Shown in pieces: positions 1 through 12,836 of a DNA stretch of 64,000 nt. The DNA is from Isoetes taiwanensis (taxonomy: Eukaryota > Streptophyta > Lycopodiopsida > Isoetales > Isoetaceae), in contig JAJEKV010000691.1 in assembly GCA_021234155.1 (NCBI GenBank), forward strand, positions 50,178 through 114,177. Direction: 5' to 3'. The position numbers were made by a program, and so were the translations under genes. The notes under the pieces were generated by a model that was given only the letters and a program-made list of their open reading frames with translations, ran no database searches and had not been told where the DNA came from. Positions within the stretch are counted from its first letter, which is position 1. Every line of letters begins with the position of its first letter.

Positions 1-1370
1 AGGCTGCCATAGTTCAGGAAAGTCAAGAAGTACATTTTAAGCACCAATTCTTCTGCCATGACCCTCACCATGGAGATGGGCACTACATTTCACGCCCCTG
101 CATCAAAGAACAAATTCAAATAAGCTGCATAGTGGAAGCTAGTGGAAGCTCTGTTTAAGTACGCACCAGAGATACAACAGCTAACTTCAAATTGATTTAC
201 AGAAATTTAACTTTCAGAAATTTTACAGAAATTCTGAATGAGTCCTTTGCAGAGAAGCTTAACAAGGGGGCGATTAGGAAGAAACAGATGAAACCGGGCT
301 AAATCCTGCCCTGCACAATGCTGAAAGATGCCGCAAATCCGCCTTAAGCTAAATAGATTTTAGTGAAGAAGAAGAAGAATCGGAATGTAAGAATCAAACC
401 TGGCCAGCTTGAACATTTGATGGTGGAAGCAGCAAGCAAAAGCGGCTGCAACACATATGCTAGAAAATATAGCTGCTGTATCCAAAAAAATATCTGCCTG
501 AATCAGGCCAGAAATGCTCCAATAAAGCATAAACAGAGCTGGACACTCGCCCAGCCTCCAATAAAGCCTCTTCCTGTTCAAATTCGACCCAGGTTTCTGC
601 ACTAAAAGCTCCTAGGTCTGTTTGCACAAGCAAAACGGCATACCGAAATACTCAATCAAACAAAACGGAATGCAAAATATGGAAGAAAGATGGATTGGAG
701 TACTTTGTGCTCTTTCTGCAAATCCGAAATGTGTAGATATGCCAGCAAAGCAAATCTTACAATGCAAATAATCCTTTGCATGCAACCATAACCCCGCAGA
801 AAAGCAATGAGAGCCCGCAAAAATTGGATGGAAGTGGGTGTAAAACCACATAACAAATAGCCTTTAGAGCTTTTCTCAAGATTAGAATGCCCCCTCAAGT
901 TTTCTCAAATCCGTAAATGAAAGAAATTTGTACGGCTTGAGCTATGGCGGAGCAGGGCGCAGAGGGGGTCGGATGCGTGAAACCCGGGCGGAGGGCTCAA
1001 GAACAGCCCATGGGGTTTTACACGTATATGCCTAAGTCTCGCTTAACTTCTTTAATCGCCCCTAGGCCTAGGTATTTGGAGCGGCGCCCATCCTCCTTTC
1101 TTCTGAGGCAAAATAGAAAATAGAGATGGGCCAGAGAGAAAGGAAAACGCAGAAGCGCACGCACGACCGAGAGAAAATGCAAAATAGAAAGAAAAGAAAA
1201 GAAGGCGGGGAAAAAGAAAATGCGAGAACGTGAGGGAAAGGGAAAAACTAAAAAAATTTGAGCACACGGGCGGGAAAAATAAAAGCGCAAAACAAGAAAA
1301 CAACGAAAAGTGGCAATCTAATTTTAGTCCAAAAATTAAGACATATTCTAAAAATAATTGAATGATGGTT
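1..1370. other. Unassigned flank left of the tandem array
   Basis: I see no recognisable gene, RNA or transposon end here. The first 900 bases are mixed-composition sequence with only short open frames. Bases 940-1010 are locally GC-rich, and 1120-1310 is purine-rich on the plus strand, so the minus-strand frame there is a low-complexity Phe/Ser/Pro run. Homology to the tandem unit starts abruptly at 1371. Confidence 0.4.
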
Positions 1371-2559
1371 CAAACTACAAGGATTAGAAATATGTGTTCT
1401 CCCTAGAACTAGGACAATGAAATCTTTATGCTCTTGATTATAATTGGGGAGGAAACCCTCAGAACTGGTCATATCAGAGTAAAATTCATAATGCATCAGA
1501 TCTACTGCTCTGTAAAATTGGCTAGGCCTGCTCATATCTACACTATATAGATGCATCTGGAGAGTGGACCAGCCCAGCAAGAGTAACATATCTTATGCCT
1601 TAGTTTCAAGTCATTTTAATACTCTCTTATCTCCCTCAACATAAATGCAGCAATGTATCAACGTGTAACAAAGTTCAACAGTGTGTTATGCGTAGAGGAG
1701 TCAGAGCATAGCAGTAACTCAAAATATTATCCCCGTATCCCCTGAAATATGTAAGTATTAAATCTTAGGCTGCAGAATGCACGAACTTTGTTATTTTGAG
1801 CAAAAGCACCATCTTATGCAAAGATACCCAACCTATTCTATATGTTGTTGTATCAATTTTTAAGGTGCTGACATCCCTATTATGCAACCTGCAAACAGAT
1901 CTACCAAGACAACCATGTATTTTCGGCTTTGCTAGTAAGATCACTGCAGTGAACACCCTATTGCCATTTCCACATATGCTTCATTTGTCATTACCATATG
2001 CTTCATTTGTTCCTGTGTTCGCACAAATATAACAAGTCAAATAAATCCATGTAATGTGTTTACATGTACCAACCTTTTTCAAGCTCGATTCATTTATTAC
2101 CAGCATGTATCAAGTGTCAGAGTAGATCAGTCCAAAGCAGCATATCAGACCTGAGGCTATACATTAAGTTCACAGCACTATACTGCATGATTTTTATGTC
2201 ATAGTAGATCAGTCCTAAGCAGCATATCAAACCTGAGGTTAAGTTCACAAAGAATATGCGCCGGTGCACTTTAATTTTAATTAAATAGCCACCTAGAGTC
2301 ATTGTCGAGTATATCTCACTATTTTTACCTAGATGCATTTTTTTGCACCGCCTACCAAGTTGAACAATGTAATCGAAATATACGTGATTCTATGTAACAT
2401 ATAATCGATCAACCCCATTGTCCACATGCAAAAGATACTATGGATATCCTCTAAAAATCAGTATTAATGGCCATATGCCTTACTTGTATGCCTTCATACA
2501 CAGATTTATGTACTCCTAGTCACAGATTTATTTCTAAGTATAAAATAATTAAGCTATTG

Positions 2560-3240
2560 CAGAACCACAGTGCAAGAAATGGAGATTTTAATAAGATAAT
2601 GGAACCCGATTTGGTGCTATTCCCTTTGAGTTCCTCTGTAATTTCGCATGGAGAAGTATTCATGATGCACTTGTCATATTCTTCCGTGATCCTCCATAGA
2701 TTAGGTATTTTGAGCTTGTTCTTGTGCAAAGATTTGCATGATCAATCCTAAATTGCCCACTAAATCGGCTTCTTCCAATGCTAGAGTTAGATCCACGAGT
2801 GGATCCGACTTGTTTCTCGAGGCCATCATTGCTTTATGAAATCACCAGCCTTGATCTTCTTAGAAGGTAGGATATAAAAAAATTTTAAAACTAACTCTCG
2901 CCATATATCCAAAACTTCGTGATGCATTCTATTTATCCATGCCACATTTTTAAGGCATGAATTAACACTTCTCATCCACAATTTATCAAGGCTGACGGAC
3001 CTTCTTATACCGCCCGTGATTTTGCCTTTAGCACTTTAGGTCCAGCTTCATACCTTAGCATCTGGACGTATCCTAGCTTCATACCTTAGCATCTGGACAT
3101 ATCCTGATATGCCTTGTTGGAAATTCTCGGTCGAAACTCTAGCTCTTGAATCATAGTTATTTCTATTTTCTGACCATTGCCTTGACAATTATTGAATGCT
3201 CCTTCTAAGGATACTCATTTATTGTTTACACATTCACCAT
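2560..3240 (-). pseudogene. Decayed coding-like stretch in tandem copy 1
   Basis: Read on the minus strand, this stretch gives protein-like text in changing frames. From 5' to 3' these are a Ser/Arg/Asn-rich piece, then a piece containing AWINRMHHEV and YILPSKK, then one containing LTLALEEADLVGNLGLI and LKIPNLWRI. A further piece holds EEYDKCIMNTSP and is open only in this copy. I do not recognise the family. There is no intact frame, and the function is unknown. The shifts between frames often fall next to CAG or CTG sites, so some may be base-calling errors rather than decay. Confidence 0.35.
3044..3105. repeat. 31 bp tandem duplication private to copy 1
   Basis: The block 3044-3074 (agcttcataccttagcatct and the next 11 bases) is repeated at 3075-3105 with one change. 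Copies 2 and 3 carry the block once, so the duplication arose after the larger unit was amplified. Confidence 0.85.
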
Positions 3241-5475
3241 TGTCACCAAAAAATACTTCCCAAGATCGAACATACACCTATTCAAGATTGTCATGTATCC
3301 AAGTAAAATGAAGCTTTGCTAGTAAGTTCACTCAAAGAAACACCCCATTGTCGTTTTTCCACATATGCTTCATTTGTCGTTACCATATGCCTCATTTGTT
3401 CCTATGTTAGCACAAATGTAACAAGTCAAATAAATCCATGTAATGTGTGTGCCAACCTTTTTCAAGCTTGATTCATTTATTATCAGCATGTATTTATAAT
3501 AAAAAAAGCCTGCCTCCTACCGTAGGTCAGGGTGGGCGAAAGTCATACATAGAATTAGCAACAAGGAGAGTAGGACCTTGTTGCCAAAGCCCTACCCTAC
3601 CTATATTGCGTAATTAACTCTTATTGCAAGTATTTAATTTTCTTTTTAGGAGAGCCAAATGGCAAAGAGATTGACCCTAGTCTGGGCCAATGCCAAAAAA
3701 GACTAGTTTAAAAGAGCCAAACCTCATTCTATAATCAAATTTTGTATAAAAATTCAATCGGCATAATCTCAAAAACAAATGTCATGTTACCTTTATTTTT
3801 GAACGGATTTCCTTATGTCTGCTGCAAGCCAAGAGCGAAAATCAGCTTAGAAAGAATTATAATTCCCATTTCCAGCCTATGCCAATCCTATAAATATCCA
3901 ATAAGTATTAATAAGAAATTATATACACCTGTATTCCAACCATTTTAAGGTCCCTAGTATAACTAGAGAACTGAGTTAATGAAAAAAAACCTTTAAACCT
4001 GTTAAAACAGACTTTTACCTTTCATGGACTTTTGCAAAGACCACTTCCAGTCAATATGCAGCCTTAAGCTAAAACAGGTGTCCATTTGACTTAAGCCTTA
4101 AAATGGTTAGCATTTATCAAGGCAAACGCACTTACCATATTCTACAATCTACAAGAAGTTCCCATTCACTAGAGCTTATAAACATGGTTTCATAAAGAAT
4201 CCAAAAAGTTCTCCATAATTGTATTACCAATGTTAAAATACTTTTTGAAGTCTAAAAAACTGCTTTTCTAGACTGGGGTTAAAATATCCAGCAAACTTAG
4301 ATTATATAAATTCTCAAACATGGATCATTTGATATGAAAGCACTGAGCTTAGCCAACATATTATGTACAAAATAATTTTCAAGGCCTAGAAGTCACTACC
4401 ATGTTGCTGAATCAACGACGTAGTAGATTGTTTTATTTATCAGCTTAATCTTCCATCCTTTGTCATCTTGTCTTGTAAGCTTTTCCAATTTGAAATAATG
4501 GAAAAACACACATAGGAGCAAGAAACCCCACCACCGCAGGGAAACCAAAGGACGCTTAGCCTAAGAAGGGTAAGAGCCTAAGTCACCAATGTGTAAGCTT
4601 AGATTTCTTGGGCTTCTCGCCCTTCACCTTGGATGTAATCCTCAACACAATAGAAAGATAGCAAAGAATCAGCACAATAGAAAGATAGCAAAGAATGCTT
4701 AACTTACTCTGCCTTTATAACATATAATTCACAAGCAATTTTAAGATTAGTCTGCATGTTAATCCTCCCATAACGCCTACCGCTTTATTTGGCCCACAAG
4801 CATAAAATGCTTATGTTTAGAGTATTTGATATTGGCCCCGAGTGCTTTATAAACCGCCCTCTACTTATTGGCCCCCAGATATGTTTATCCATATTGTAAC
4901 AACCATCAACCTTGCTTGTAATCATACAAACTACAAGGATTAGAAATATGTGTTCTCCCTAGAACTAGACAATGAAATCTTTATGCTCTTGATTATAATT
5001 CGGAGGAAACCCGTAAATCTGGTCATAATCGTAGCAAATTCATAATGCATCGATCTCATCACTCGTAAAATTGGCTAGGCCTGCTCATATCTACACTATA
5101 TAGATGCATCCGAGAGTGGACCAGCCCAAAGAAGAGTAACATATCTTATGTCAGAAGTTTCAAGTCATTTTAATACTCTCTTTATCTCCCTCAACATAAA
5201 TGCAAAGAATGTATCAACGTGTAACAAAGTTCAAGTGTGTTATGCGAGGAGTCAGAGCATAGCAAGAACTCAAAATATTATCCCCAGATCCAGAAATATG
5301 TAAGTATTAAATCTTAGGTCGGAGAATGCACCTAACTTTGTTATTTTGAGCAAAAGCACCATCTTATGCAAAGATACCCAACCTATTCTATATGTTGTTG
5401 TATCAATTTTTAAGGTGCTAACATCCCTATCATGCAACCTGCAAACAGATCTACCAAGACAACCATGTATTTTTG

Positions 5476-7001
5476 GCTTTGTTAGTAAGATCACGCAGTT
5501 GAACACCCTATTGCCATTTCCACATATGCTTCATTTGTCATTACCATATGCTTCATTTGTTCCCTGCGGTTCGCACAAATATAACAAGTCAAATAAATCC
5601 ATGTAATGTGTGTACATGTACCAACCTTTTTCAAGCTCGATTCATTTATTACCAAAGATGTATCAAAGTGTCGAGTAGATCAGTCCAAAAAGATATCGAC
5701 ACTGAGGCTATACATTAAGTTCACAACACTATACTGCATGCTTTTTATGTCATAGTAGATCAGTCCTAAGCAGCATATCAAACCTGAGGTTAAATTCACA
5801 GCAATATGCGGCCAATGCACTTTAATTTTAATTAAATAGCCACCTAGAGTCATTGTCAGGGTATATCTCACTATTTTTTACCTAGATGCATTTTTTGCAG
5901 CCTGTCTACCAAGTTGTACAATGTACTGAAATATACAGATTCTATGTAACATATACTGATCAACCCCGTTGTCCACATGCAGTATACTATGGATATCCTC
6001 TAAAAATCAGTATTAATGGCCATATGCCTTACTTGTATGCCTTCATACACCAGATTTATGTACTCCTAGTCACAGATTTATTTCTAAGTATAAAATAATT
6101 AAGCTATTGCAGAACCACAGTGCAAGAAATGGAGATTTTAATAAGATAATGGAACCTGATTTGGTGCTATTCCCTTGAGTTCCTCTGTAATTTCGCATGG
6201 AGAAGTATTCATGATGCACTTGTCATATTCTTCCAGATCCTCCATAGATTAGGTATTTTGAGCTTGTTCTTGTGCAGCATTTGCATGATCAATCCTAAAT
6301 TGCCCACTAAATCGGCTTCTTCCAATGCTAGAGTTAGATCCGTCAGAGTGGATCTGGACTTGCTTCGAGGCCATCATTGCTTTGCGAAATCACCAGCCTT
6401 TGATCTTCTTAGAAGGTAGGATATAAAAACAGCTAAAACTAACTCTGCTCATATCTGAAACTTCGTGATGCATTCTATTTATCCATGCCACAGCCTTAAG
6501 GTATGAATTAACACTTCTCATCCGTCAATTTATCAAGGCGACGGACCTTCATACCGCCCGTATTTTGCCTTAGCACTTTAGGTCCAGCTTCATACCTTAG
6601 CATCTGGACGTATCCTGATATGCCTTGTTGGAGATTCTCGGTCGAAACCCTAGCTCTTGAACCATAGTTATTTCTATTTTCTGACCATTGCCTTGACAAT
6701 TATTGAATGCTCCTTCTAAGGATACTCATTTATTGTTTACACATTCACCATTGTCACCAAAAAATACTTCCCAAGATCGAACATACACCTCCAGTTCTCA
6801 TGTATCCGCCGCAAAATGTGCAGCTTTGCTAGTAAGTTCACTGCAGTAAACACCCTATTGCCGTTTCCACATATGCTTCATTTGTCGTTACCATATGCCT
6901 CATTTGTTCCTATGTTAGCACAAATGTAACAAGTCAAATAAATCCATGTAATGTGTGTGCCAACCTTTTTCAAGCTTGATTCATTTATTATCAGCATGTA
7001 T
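5476..7001. repeat. Direct repeats of about 180 bp bracketing 1.2 kb (copy 2)
   Basis: The repeats are 5476-5663 and 6823-7001, the counterparts of 1926-2110 and 3313-3493 in the second tandem copy. The left member carries the CAG-site changes typical of this part of copy 2. Confidence 0.7.
6130..6720 (-). pseudogene. Decayed coding-like stretch in tandem copy 2
   Basis: This is the same minus-strand stretch as at 2560-3240. The longest open piece is 6508-6699 (63 codons after a stop, no ATG; contains GYVQMLRYEAGPKVLRQN). It is followed in another frame by 6390-6521, which begins with ATG and contains AWINRMHHEV and YILPSKKIKG. A third frame carries LTLALEEADLVGNLGLI. This could be one disrupted exon or several small exons. 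I do not recognise the protein. Confidence 0.35.
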
Positions 7002-8951
7002 TTATAATAAAAAAAGCCTGCCTCCTACCATAGGTCAGGGTGGGTGAAAGTCATACATAGAGTTAGCAACAAGGAGAGTAGGACCTTGTTGCCAAAGCCC
7101 TACCTTACCTATATTGCGTAATTAACTCTTATTGCAAGTATTTATTTTTCTTTTTAGGAGAGCCAAATGGCAAAGAGATTGACCCTAGTCTGGGCCAATG
7201 CCAAAAGACTAGTTTAAAAGAGCCAAACCTCATTCTATAATCCAATTTTGTGTAAAAATTCAATCGGCATAATCTCAAAAACAAATGTCATGTTACCTTT
7301 ATTTTTGAACGGATTTCCTTATTTCTGCTGCAAGCCAAGAGCGAAAATCAGCTTAGAAAGAATTATAATTCCCATTTCCAGCCTATGCCAATCCTATAAA
7401 TATCCAATAAGTATTAATAAGAAATTATATACACCTGTATTCCAACCATTTTAAGGTCCCTAGTATAACTAGAGAACTGAGTTAATGAAAAAAAACCTTT
7501 AAACCTGTTAAAACAGACTTTTACCTTTCATGGACTTTTGCAAAGACCACTTCCAGTCAATATGCAGCCTTAAGCCAAAACAGGTGTCCATTTGACTTAA
7601 GCCTTAAAATGGTTAGCATTTATCAAGGCAAACGCACTTACCATATTCTACAATCTACAAGAAGTTCCCATTCACTAGAGCTTATAAACATGGTTTCATA
7701 AAGAATCCAAAAAGTTCTCCATAATTGTATTACCAATGTTAAAATACTTTCTGAAGTCTAAAAAACTGCTTTTCTAGACTAGATTATATCCAGCAAACTT
7801 AGATTATATAAACTCTCAAACATGGATCATTTGATATGAAAGCACTGAGCTTATCCAACATATTATGTACAAAATAATTTTCAAGGCCTAGAAGTCACTA
7901 CCATGTTGCTGAATCAACGACGTAGTAGATTGTTTTATTTATCAGCTTAATCTTCCATCCTTTGTCATCTTGTCTTGTAAGCTTTTCCAATTTCAAATAA
8001 TGGAAAAACACACATAGGAGCAAGAAATCCCGTTACCTGCAGTGAAACCAAAGGACAGTTAGCCTAAGAAGGGTAAGAGCCTAAGTCACTAACAGGTAAG
8101 CTTAGATTTCTTGGGCTTTTCGCCCTTCACCTTGGATGTAATCCTCAACACAATAGAAAGATAGCAAAGAATCAACACAATAGAAAGATAGCAAAGAATG
8201 CTTAACTTACTCTGCCTTTATAACATATAATTCACAAGAAATGTTAAGATTAGTCTGCATGTTAATCCTCCCACATAAAATGCTTATGTTTAGAGTATTT
8301 GATATTGGCCCTGAGTGCTTTATAAACTGCCCTCTACTTATTGGCCCTGTATATGTTTATCCATATTGTAACAACCATCAACCTTGCTTGTAATCATACA
8401 AACTACAAGGATTAGAAATATGTGTTCTCCCTAGAACTAGGACAATGAAATCTTTATGCTCTTGATTATAATTCAGAGGAAACCTGTAAATCTGGTCATA
8501 CTGTAGCAAATTCATAATGCATCAGATCTACTGCCCTGTAAAATTGGCTAGGCCTGCTCATATCTACACTATATAGATGCATCTGGAGAGTGGACCAGCC
8601 CAGCAAGAGTAACATATCTTATGCCGTAGTTTCAAGTCATTTTAATACTCTCTTATCTCCCTCAACATAAATGCAGCAATGTATCAACGTGTAACAAAGT
8701 TCAACAGTGTGTTATGCGTAGAGGAGTCAGAGCATAGCAGTAACTCAAAATATTATCCCTGTATCCCCTGAAATATGTAAGTATTAAATCTTAGGCTGGA
8801 GAATGCACGAACTTTGTTATTTTGAGCAAAAGCACCATCTTATGCAAAGATACCCAACCTATTCTATATGTTGTTGTATCAATTTTTAAGGTGCTAACAT
8901 CCCTATCATGCAACCTGCAAACAGATCTACCAAGACAACCATGTATTTTCG

Positions 8952-10480
8952 GCTTTGCTAGTAAGATCACTGCAGTGAACACCCTATTGCCATTTCCACA
9001 TATGCTTCATTTGTCATTACCATATGCTTCATTTGTTCCTGTGTTCGCACAAATATAACAAGTCAAATAAATCCATGTAATTTGTGTACATGTACCAACC
9101 TTTTTCAAGCTCGATTCATTTATTACCAGCATGTATCAAGTGTCAGAGTAGATCAGTCCAAAGCAGCATATCAGACCTGAGGCTATACATTAAGTTCACA
9201 GCACTATACTGCATGCTTTTTATGTCATAGTAGATCAGTCCTAAGCAGCATATCAAACCTGAGGTTAAATTCATAGCAATATGCGGCCAATGCACTTTAA
9301 TTTTAATTAAATAGCCACCTAGAGTCATTGTCAGGGTATATCTCACTATTTTTTACCTAGATGCATTTTTTGCAGCCTGTCTACCAAGTTGTACAATGTA
9401 CTGAAATATACAGATTCTATGTAACATATACTGATCAACCCCGTTGTCCACATGCAGTATACTATGGATATCCTCTAAAAATCAGTATTAATGGCCATAT
9501 GCCTTACTTGTATGCCTTCATACACCAGATTTATGTATTCCTAGTCACAGATTTATTTCTAAGTATAAAATAATTAAGCTATTGCAGAACCACAGTGCAA
9601 GAAATGGAGATTTTAATAAGATAATGGAACCTGATTTGGTGCTATTCCCTTGAGTTCCTCTGTAATTTCGCATGGAGAAGTATTCATGATGCACTTGTCA
9701 TATTCTTCCAGATCCTCCATAGATTAGGTATTTTGAGCTTGTTCTTGTGCAGCATTTGCATGATCAATCCTAAATTGCCCACTAAATCGGCTTCTTCCAA
9801 TGCTAGAGTTAGATCCGTCAGAGTGGATCTCGACTTGCTTCGAGGCCATCATTGCTTTGCGAAATCACCAGCCTTTGATCTTCTTAGAAGGTAGGATATA
9901 AAAACAGCTAAAACTAACTCTGCTCATATCTGAAACTTCGTGATGCATTCTATTTATCCATGCCACAGCCTTAAGGTATGAATTAACACTTCTCATCCGT
10001 CAATTTATCAAGGCGACGGACCTTCATACCGCCCGTATTTTGCCTTAGCACTTTAGGTCCAGCTTCATACCTTAGCATCTGGACGTATCCTGATATGCCT
10101 TGTTGGAAATTCTCGGTCGAAACCCTAGCTCTTGAACCATAGTTATTTCTATTTTCTGACCATTGCCTTGACAATTATTGAATGCTCCTTCTAAGGATAC
10201 TCATTTATTGTTTACACATTCACCATTGTCACCAAAAAATACTTCCCAAGATCGAACATACACCTATTCCCAGTTGTCATGTATCCGCCGCAAAATGTGC
10301 AGCTTTGCTAGTAAGTTCACTGCAGTAAACACCCTATTGCCGTTTCCACATATGCTTCATTTGTCAATACCATATGCCTCATTTGTTCCTATGTTAGCAC
10401 AAATGTAACAAGTCAAATAAATCCATGTAACGTGTGTACCAACCTTTTTCAAGCTTGATTCATTTATTATCAACATGTTT
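8952..10480. repeat. Direct repeats of about 180 bp bracketing 1.2 kb (copy 3)
   Basis: The repeats are 8952-9136 and 10302-10480. The right member ends ten bases before the Helitron boundary at 10491, so the truncation of copy 3 falls essentially at the end of this repeat. Confidence 0.7.
9600..10195 (-). pseudogene. Decayed coding-like stretch in tandem copy 3
   Basis: This is the counterpart of 6130-6720. The open piece 9983-10174 differs from its copy 2 equivalent by one residue (Leu to Phe), so this part of copies 2 and 3 is almost identical. The family is unknown, and the frame breaks are the same as in copy 2. Confidence 0.35.
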
Positions 10481-10490
10481 TTATAATAAA

Positions 10491-11994
10491 CTAGTAATGG
10501 TGCCCAGCGTTGCTGGGCATAAATTAGGAACCTTTAAATTCTCCCTTTATTCATTCTTCCTTTTTTCTTTTTTCTAACCCCCTTCTCCCTCCATTTACCT
10601 TCCCTTCCCTTCTTTTTTTTTCTCTTTTTTTCGTCGCCTTTTTCCTTCCTTTTCCACTACCCTTTTTCCTTTCTTTTCCCCTTCCCCTTCCTCTTCCTTT
10701 TCCTTTTCTTTTCTCTTTCCATTTCCATGCATTTTTTCGTTCTCTTTTGCTTACCTTTTCATGTGCCCTTTTCTTCCTTCCCCACCCTCTTCCTCTTGAT
10801 CATGTGCCCTTTTTCCATCTCTTTCCCATTTCCCTCTCCCCTTTTCCTCATGCCCTTTTTGCTTTCCCTTCCTTTTCCTTTCAACTTTCCATTTCCCTTT
10901 TCATACTTTTCCTCACCCCTTTCGCTTTGCTCTGTGCCCTTTTCCCTTTCATCTTTCTTTTCATTTTCCCTTTCCTGTTCCCTTTCCCTTTTCACATGCC
11001 TCTTTCCATTCCCTTTTCTCAACCTTTTTTATGTGCCCCTTTTCCTTCTTTTCCCATCCTCTTCCCCCTTTTCCCCTTTCCACTTTCTCCCTTCCTATTT
11101 TTTTTTTTTTCCCCTTTCTACTCTTTTTCCCTTTTTTTTCCCATTTCCTCACCCTTTCCAGTCTTCCCTTTTTTTTTCCCATGCCCTTTTCTCCTTCCTC
11201 TTTTCCTCTTTATCTATTCCTTGCTCCCTACCCTTTGCCTATTCTACCTTCCCCTCCACCCTTTTTCCATCCTTTCCCTCTCTCTTTTTGTCGATGCTCT
11301 TTTTTGCTTCCTTTTTTACTCTTTCTTCACCCTTCCTCTTTCTTCCCTTTTTTTCCGCCCTTTCCTTTTCCTCCTTTTCTAGTTCCCTTTTCAAAGTTCT
11401 CTTTTGCCCTTTTCCCCTCTTTTTTTCTATTTTTTCCTTTTTCCTTTTCTTTTCCCATCGCTTTGTTCATCTCCTTCTTCCCAACCTTTTCTTATTTTCC
11501 TTTACCTTTTCTCCTTTTCCCACCCTTATTTCTTACCCTAGAAAGTAAGCCCTCCTTTTTCCCTTCCCTTTCCCCTCCCATATTCCTTTTTCTATCCCCT
11601 TTCTATTTCCTTTTTATCTTTTCCTTTTCTCCTTCTCTTTCCTTTTTCTTTTCCTTTCCTTTTCCTTCCTCCCTTTTTATTTTCTATTTTTCTTTTCCTT
11701 TTTTTTTTTATATTGTCATTTCTCCTTTTCCTTTTCTTTCTTTCTTTCTTTTCCATTTGTCCTTTCTCTCTCCCTTTTCCTTTTCTTTCAATTTCCCCTC
11801 TCCTTTTCCCTTCCCCTTTTCCTTTTTCCCTTTCATCGTTTTGACCATCGGATTGAGGTGAATCATATTGAAGATACATAGCAATTTTAGTTGAAGACAC
11901 GCATATATCATCTCCACCGTTGGTCAATCAGATCCTCGACCGTCCGATCTAGGGCTCCATTGAAGACACACGCTATAATTTTATAACATAAAGA
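10491..11994 (-). mobile_element. Non-autonomous Helitron-like element 1
   Basis: On the minus strand the element starts TCTTTATGTTATAAAA (11994 leftward). It ends with a perfect 7 bp stem hairpin (10502-10508 with 10512-10518, GCCCAGC/GCTGGGC), then ACCATTA and CTAG at 10494-10491. The flanking bases are A on the left (10490) and T on the right (11995), as expected for Helitron insertion into an AT dinucleotide. No Rep/helicase is encoded. About 1.3 kb of the interior is a homopurine tract on the sense strand. Known of the family: 5' TC, a 3' hairpin about 10 bases before CTRR, and no target duplication. The shared ends with 12837-14169 and 20366-22225 show one family. Confidence 0.82.
10537..11838. 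repeat. Homopyrimidine (plus) / homopurine (minus) tract T1
   Basis: This is about 1.3 kb of almost uninterrupted C and T on the plus strand, built from irregular TTTTCCC/CCTTTT words with short ATGC islands. The long Phe/Ser/Pro or Lys/Glu/Gly reading frames here come from composition and are not genes. Confidence 0.95.
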
Positions 11995-12836
11995 TAGAAA
12001 AAAAAAAAAAGATTTGATAAAATTTATGATATGATAAATCCTCGAACCATAAACCTATAAAACCCAAAAAATCTAAACCCTTAAACTTTAAACTTGTAGA
12101 GCCTGACCCCCCTAACCGACTAAATTTAATCCAATGTAGAGCATTAGCAGTTGAGTTGTTGACTATAGTGTGTAGGGCTGGGTGAAACATGGAATAATTT
12201 AAGGGCTAAACTTAGCTATTTGGCGATTTTTTAGTACATTTTTAAAAAACATTGGCTAAAGTAAATGGAAAAAATTGGGAAAAAAATAATAATTTTAGCT
12301 TAACTTTTTTCGGGACTGCACCAACCCTGAAGCTCTTTAGCCAAACGCTAGAAAGTAAGAGAGTGAAAGTTTGCATTTTTTAGCTAAACCATAGAAACTT
12401 TTAGAATGAATTTCGGGCTAGTTTAGCTAACATTATTCTAGTTTAAATGAAATATATGATTAGTAGTTTAGTTTCTAGCATTATGAATCAATTTAAGTTC
12501 TAGACTTTGCTTAGCAATATTTTAGAACGTTTTCACAAAGAAATTGATTAAAATAAGTGGGAACAATTGAAAAAAAATATCGTAATTTGGTTTAATATTT
12601 TTTGTTGGCCACACCATATAAATTTTTGGAATGATGTTTGGGTTAGTTTAGCTAAATGCTAGAAAGTATGAGAGGAAAAATTTGTAGAGTTTAGCTAAAC
12701 CACAGAAAGTTTTGGGATTAATATCGACCAAGTTTAGCTAAAGTCATTCTGGCTAATAAGAAATATGTGATTAGTAATTTATTCCCTGGGGTGAAATGAG
12801 TAAGAGATTGTGGTGAGTTAGAATCCTATATTATAA
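11995..12836. other. AT-rich spacer between Helitrons
   Basis: No gene is visible. The stretch contains the words 'tagctaaac' and 'gctagaaagta' several times, which belong to the degenerate duplication listed at 12338-12781. The left end begins with a run of A bases immediately after the Helitron border. Confidence 0.5.
12338..12781. repeat. Degenerate tandem duplication, period 311 bp
   Basis: Bases 12338-12470 and 12649-12781 align over about 130 bases. Shared words include gctagaaagta, tttagctaaacca, agtttagctaa, cattct, and an end with gattagtagttt or gattagtaattt. The two copies are clearly diverged. Confidence 0.6.

Larger units (their letters stand above)
1926..3493. repeat. Direct repeats of about 180 bp bracketing 1.2 kb (copy 1)
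   Basis: Bases 1926-2110 and 3313-3493 share one sequence: gctttgctagtaag at the start, two phased copies of atatgcttcatttgt-like words, then aataaatccatgtaa, and cagcatgtat at the end. The spacing is about 1.39 kb. A miniature LTR element was considered, but the repeats lack TG...CA ends and no PBS or PPT is visible. An internal duplication of the unit is the simpler reading. Confidence 0.7.
1371..4926. repeat. 3.5 kb tandem unit, copy 1
   Basis: The unit begins at the word caaactacaaggattag, which recurs at 4927 and 8399. Copies 1 and 2 can be followed side by side over their full length. The sequence left of 1371 does not match the sequence preceding copies 2 and 3, so 1371 is a real edge. 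Copy 1 carries a private 31 bp tandem duplication near 3044-3105. It differs from copies 2 and 3 mostly at CAG and CTG sites (for example near 2360-2420), though in other places copy 2 is the deviant one. Confidence 0.9.
4927..8398. repeat. 3.5 kb tandem unit, copy 2
   Basis: This is a head-to-tail copy of 1371-4926. Long stretches are nearly identical to copy 1 (for example 7000-8000 against 3490-4520). Its first 800 bases hold many small substitutions and indels centred on CAG and CTG words that are intact in copies 1 and 3. Copies 2 and 3 agree with each other against copy 1 in the second part of the shared region, so the array probably grew by more than one step. Confidence 0.9.
8399..10490. 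repeat. 3.5 kb tandem unit, copy 3, truncated
   Basis: It matches copies 1 and 2 from the unit start up to the run ending ttataataaa. At that point a Helitron 3' end (CTAG at 10491) follows instead of the remaining 1.4 kb. The missing part does not reappear right of the Helitron at 11995, so the truncation is not explained by this insertion alone. Confidence 0.88.

Noticed and set aside
1926-3493. A miniature LTR retrotransposon (TRIM)
   Set aside because: The 180 bp repeats lack canonical ends and neighbouring PBS or PPT, and the coding-like stretch between them is not a retroelement product I recognise.
10727-11861. Long plus-strand reading frames (over 270 codons)
   Set aside because: They lie wholly in a homopyrimidine tract and encode only Phe, Ser, Pro and Leu. 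All three plus-strand frames are similarly open, which is a composition effect.
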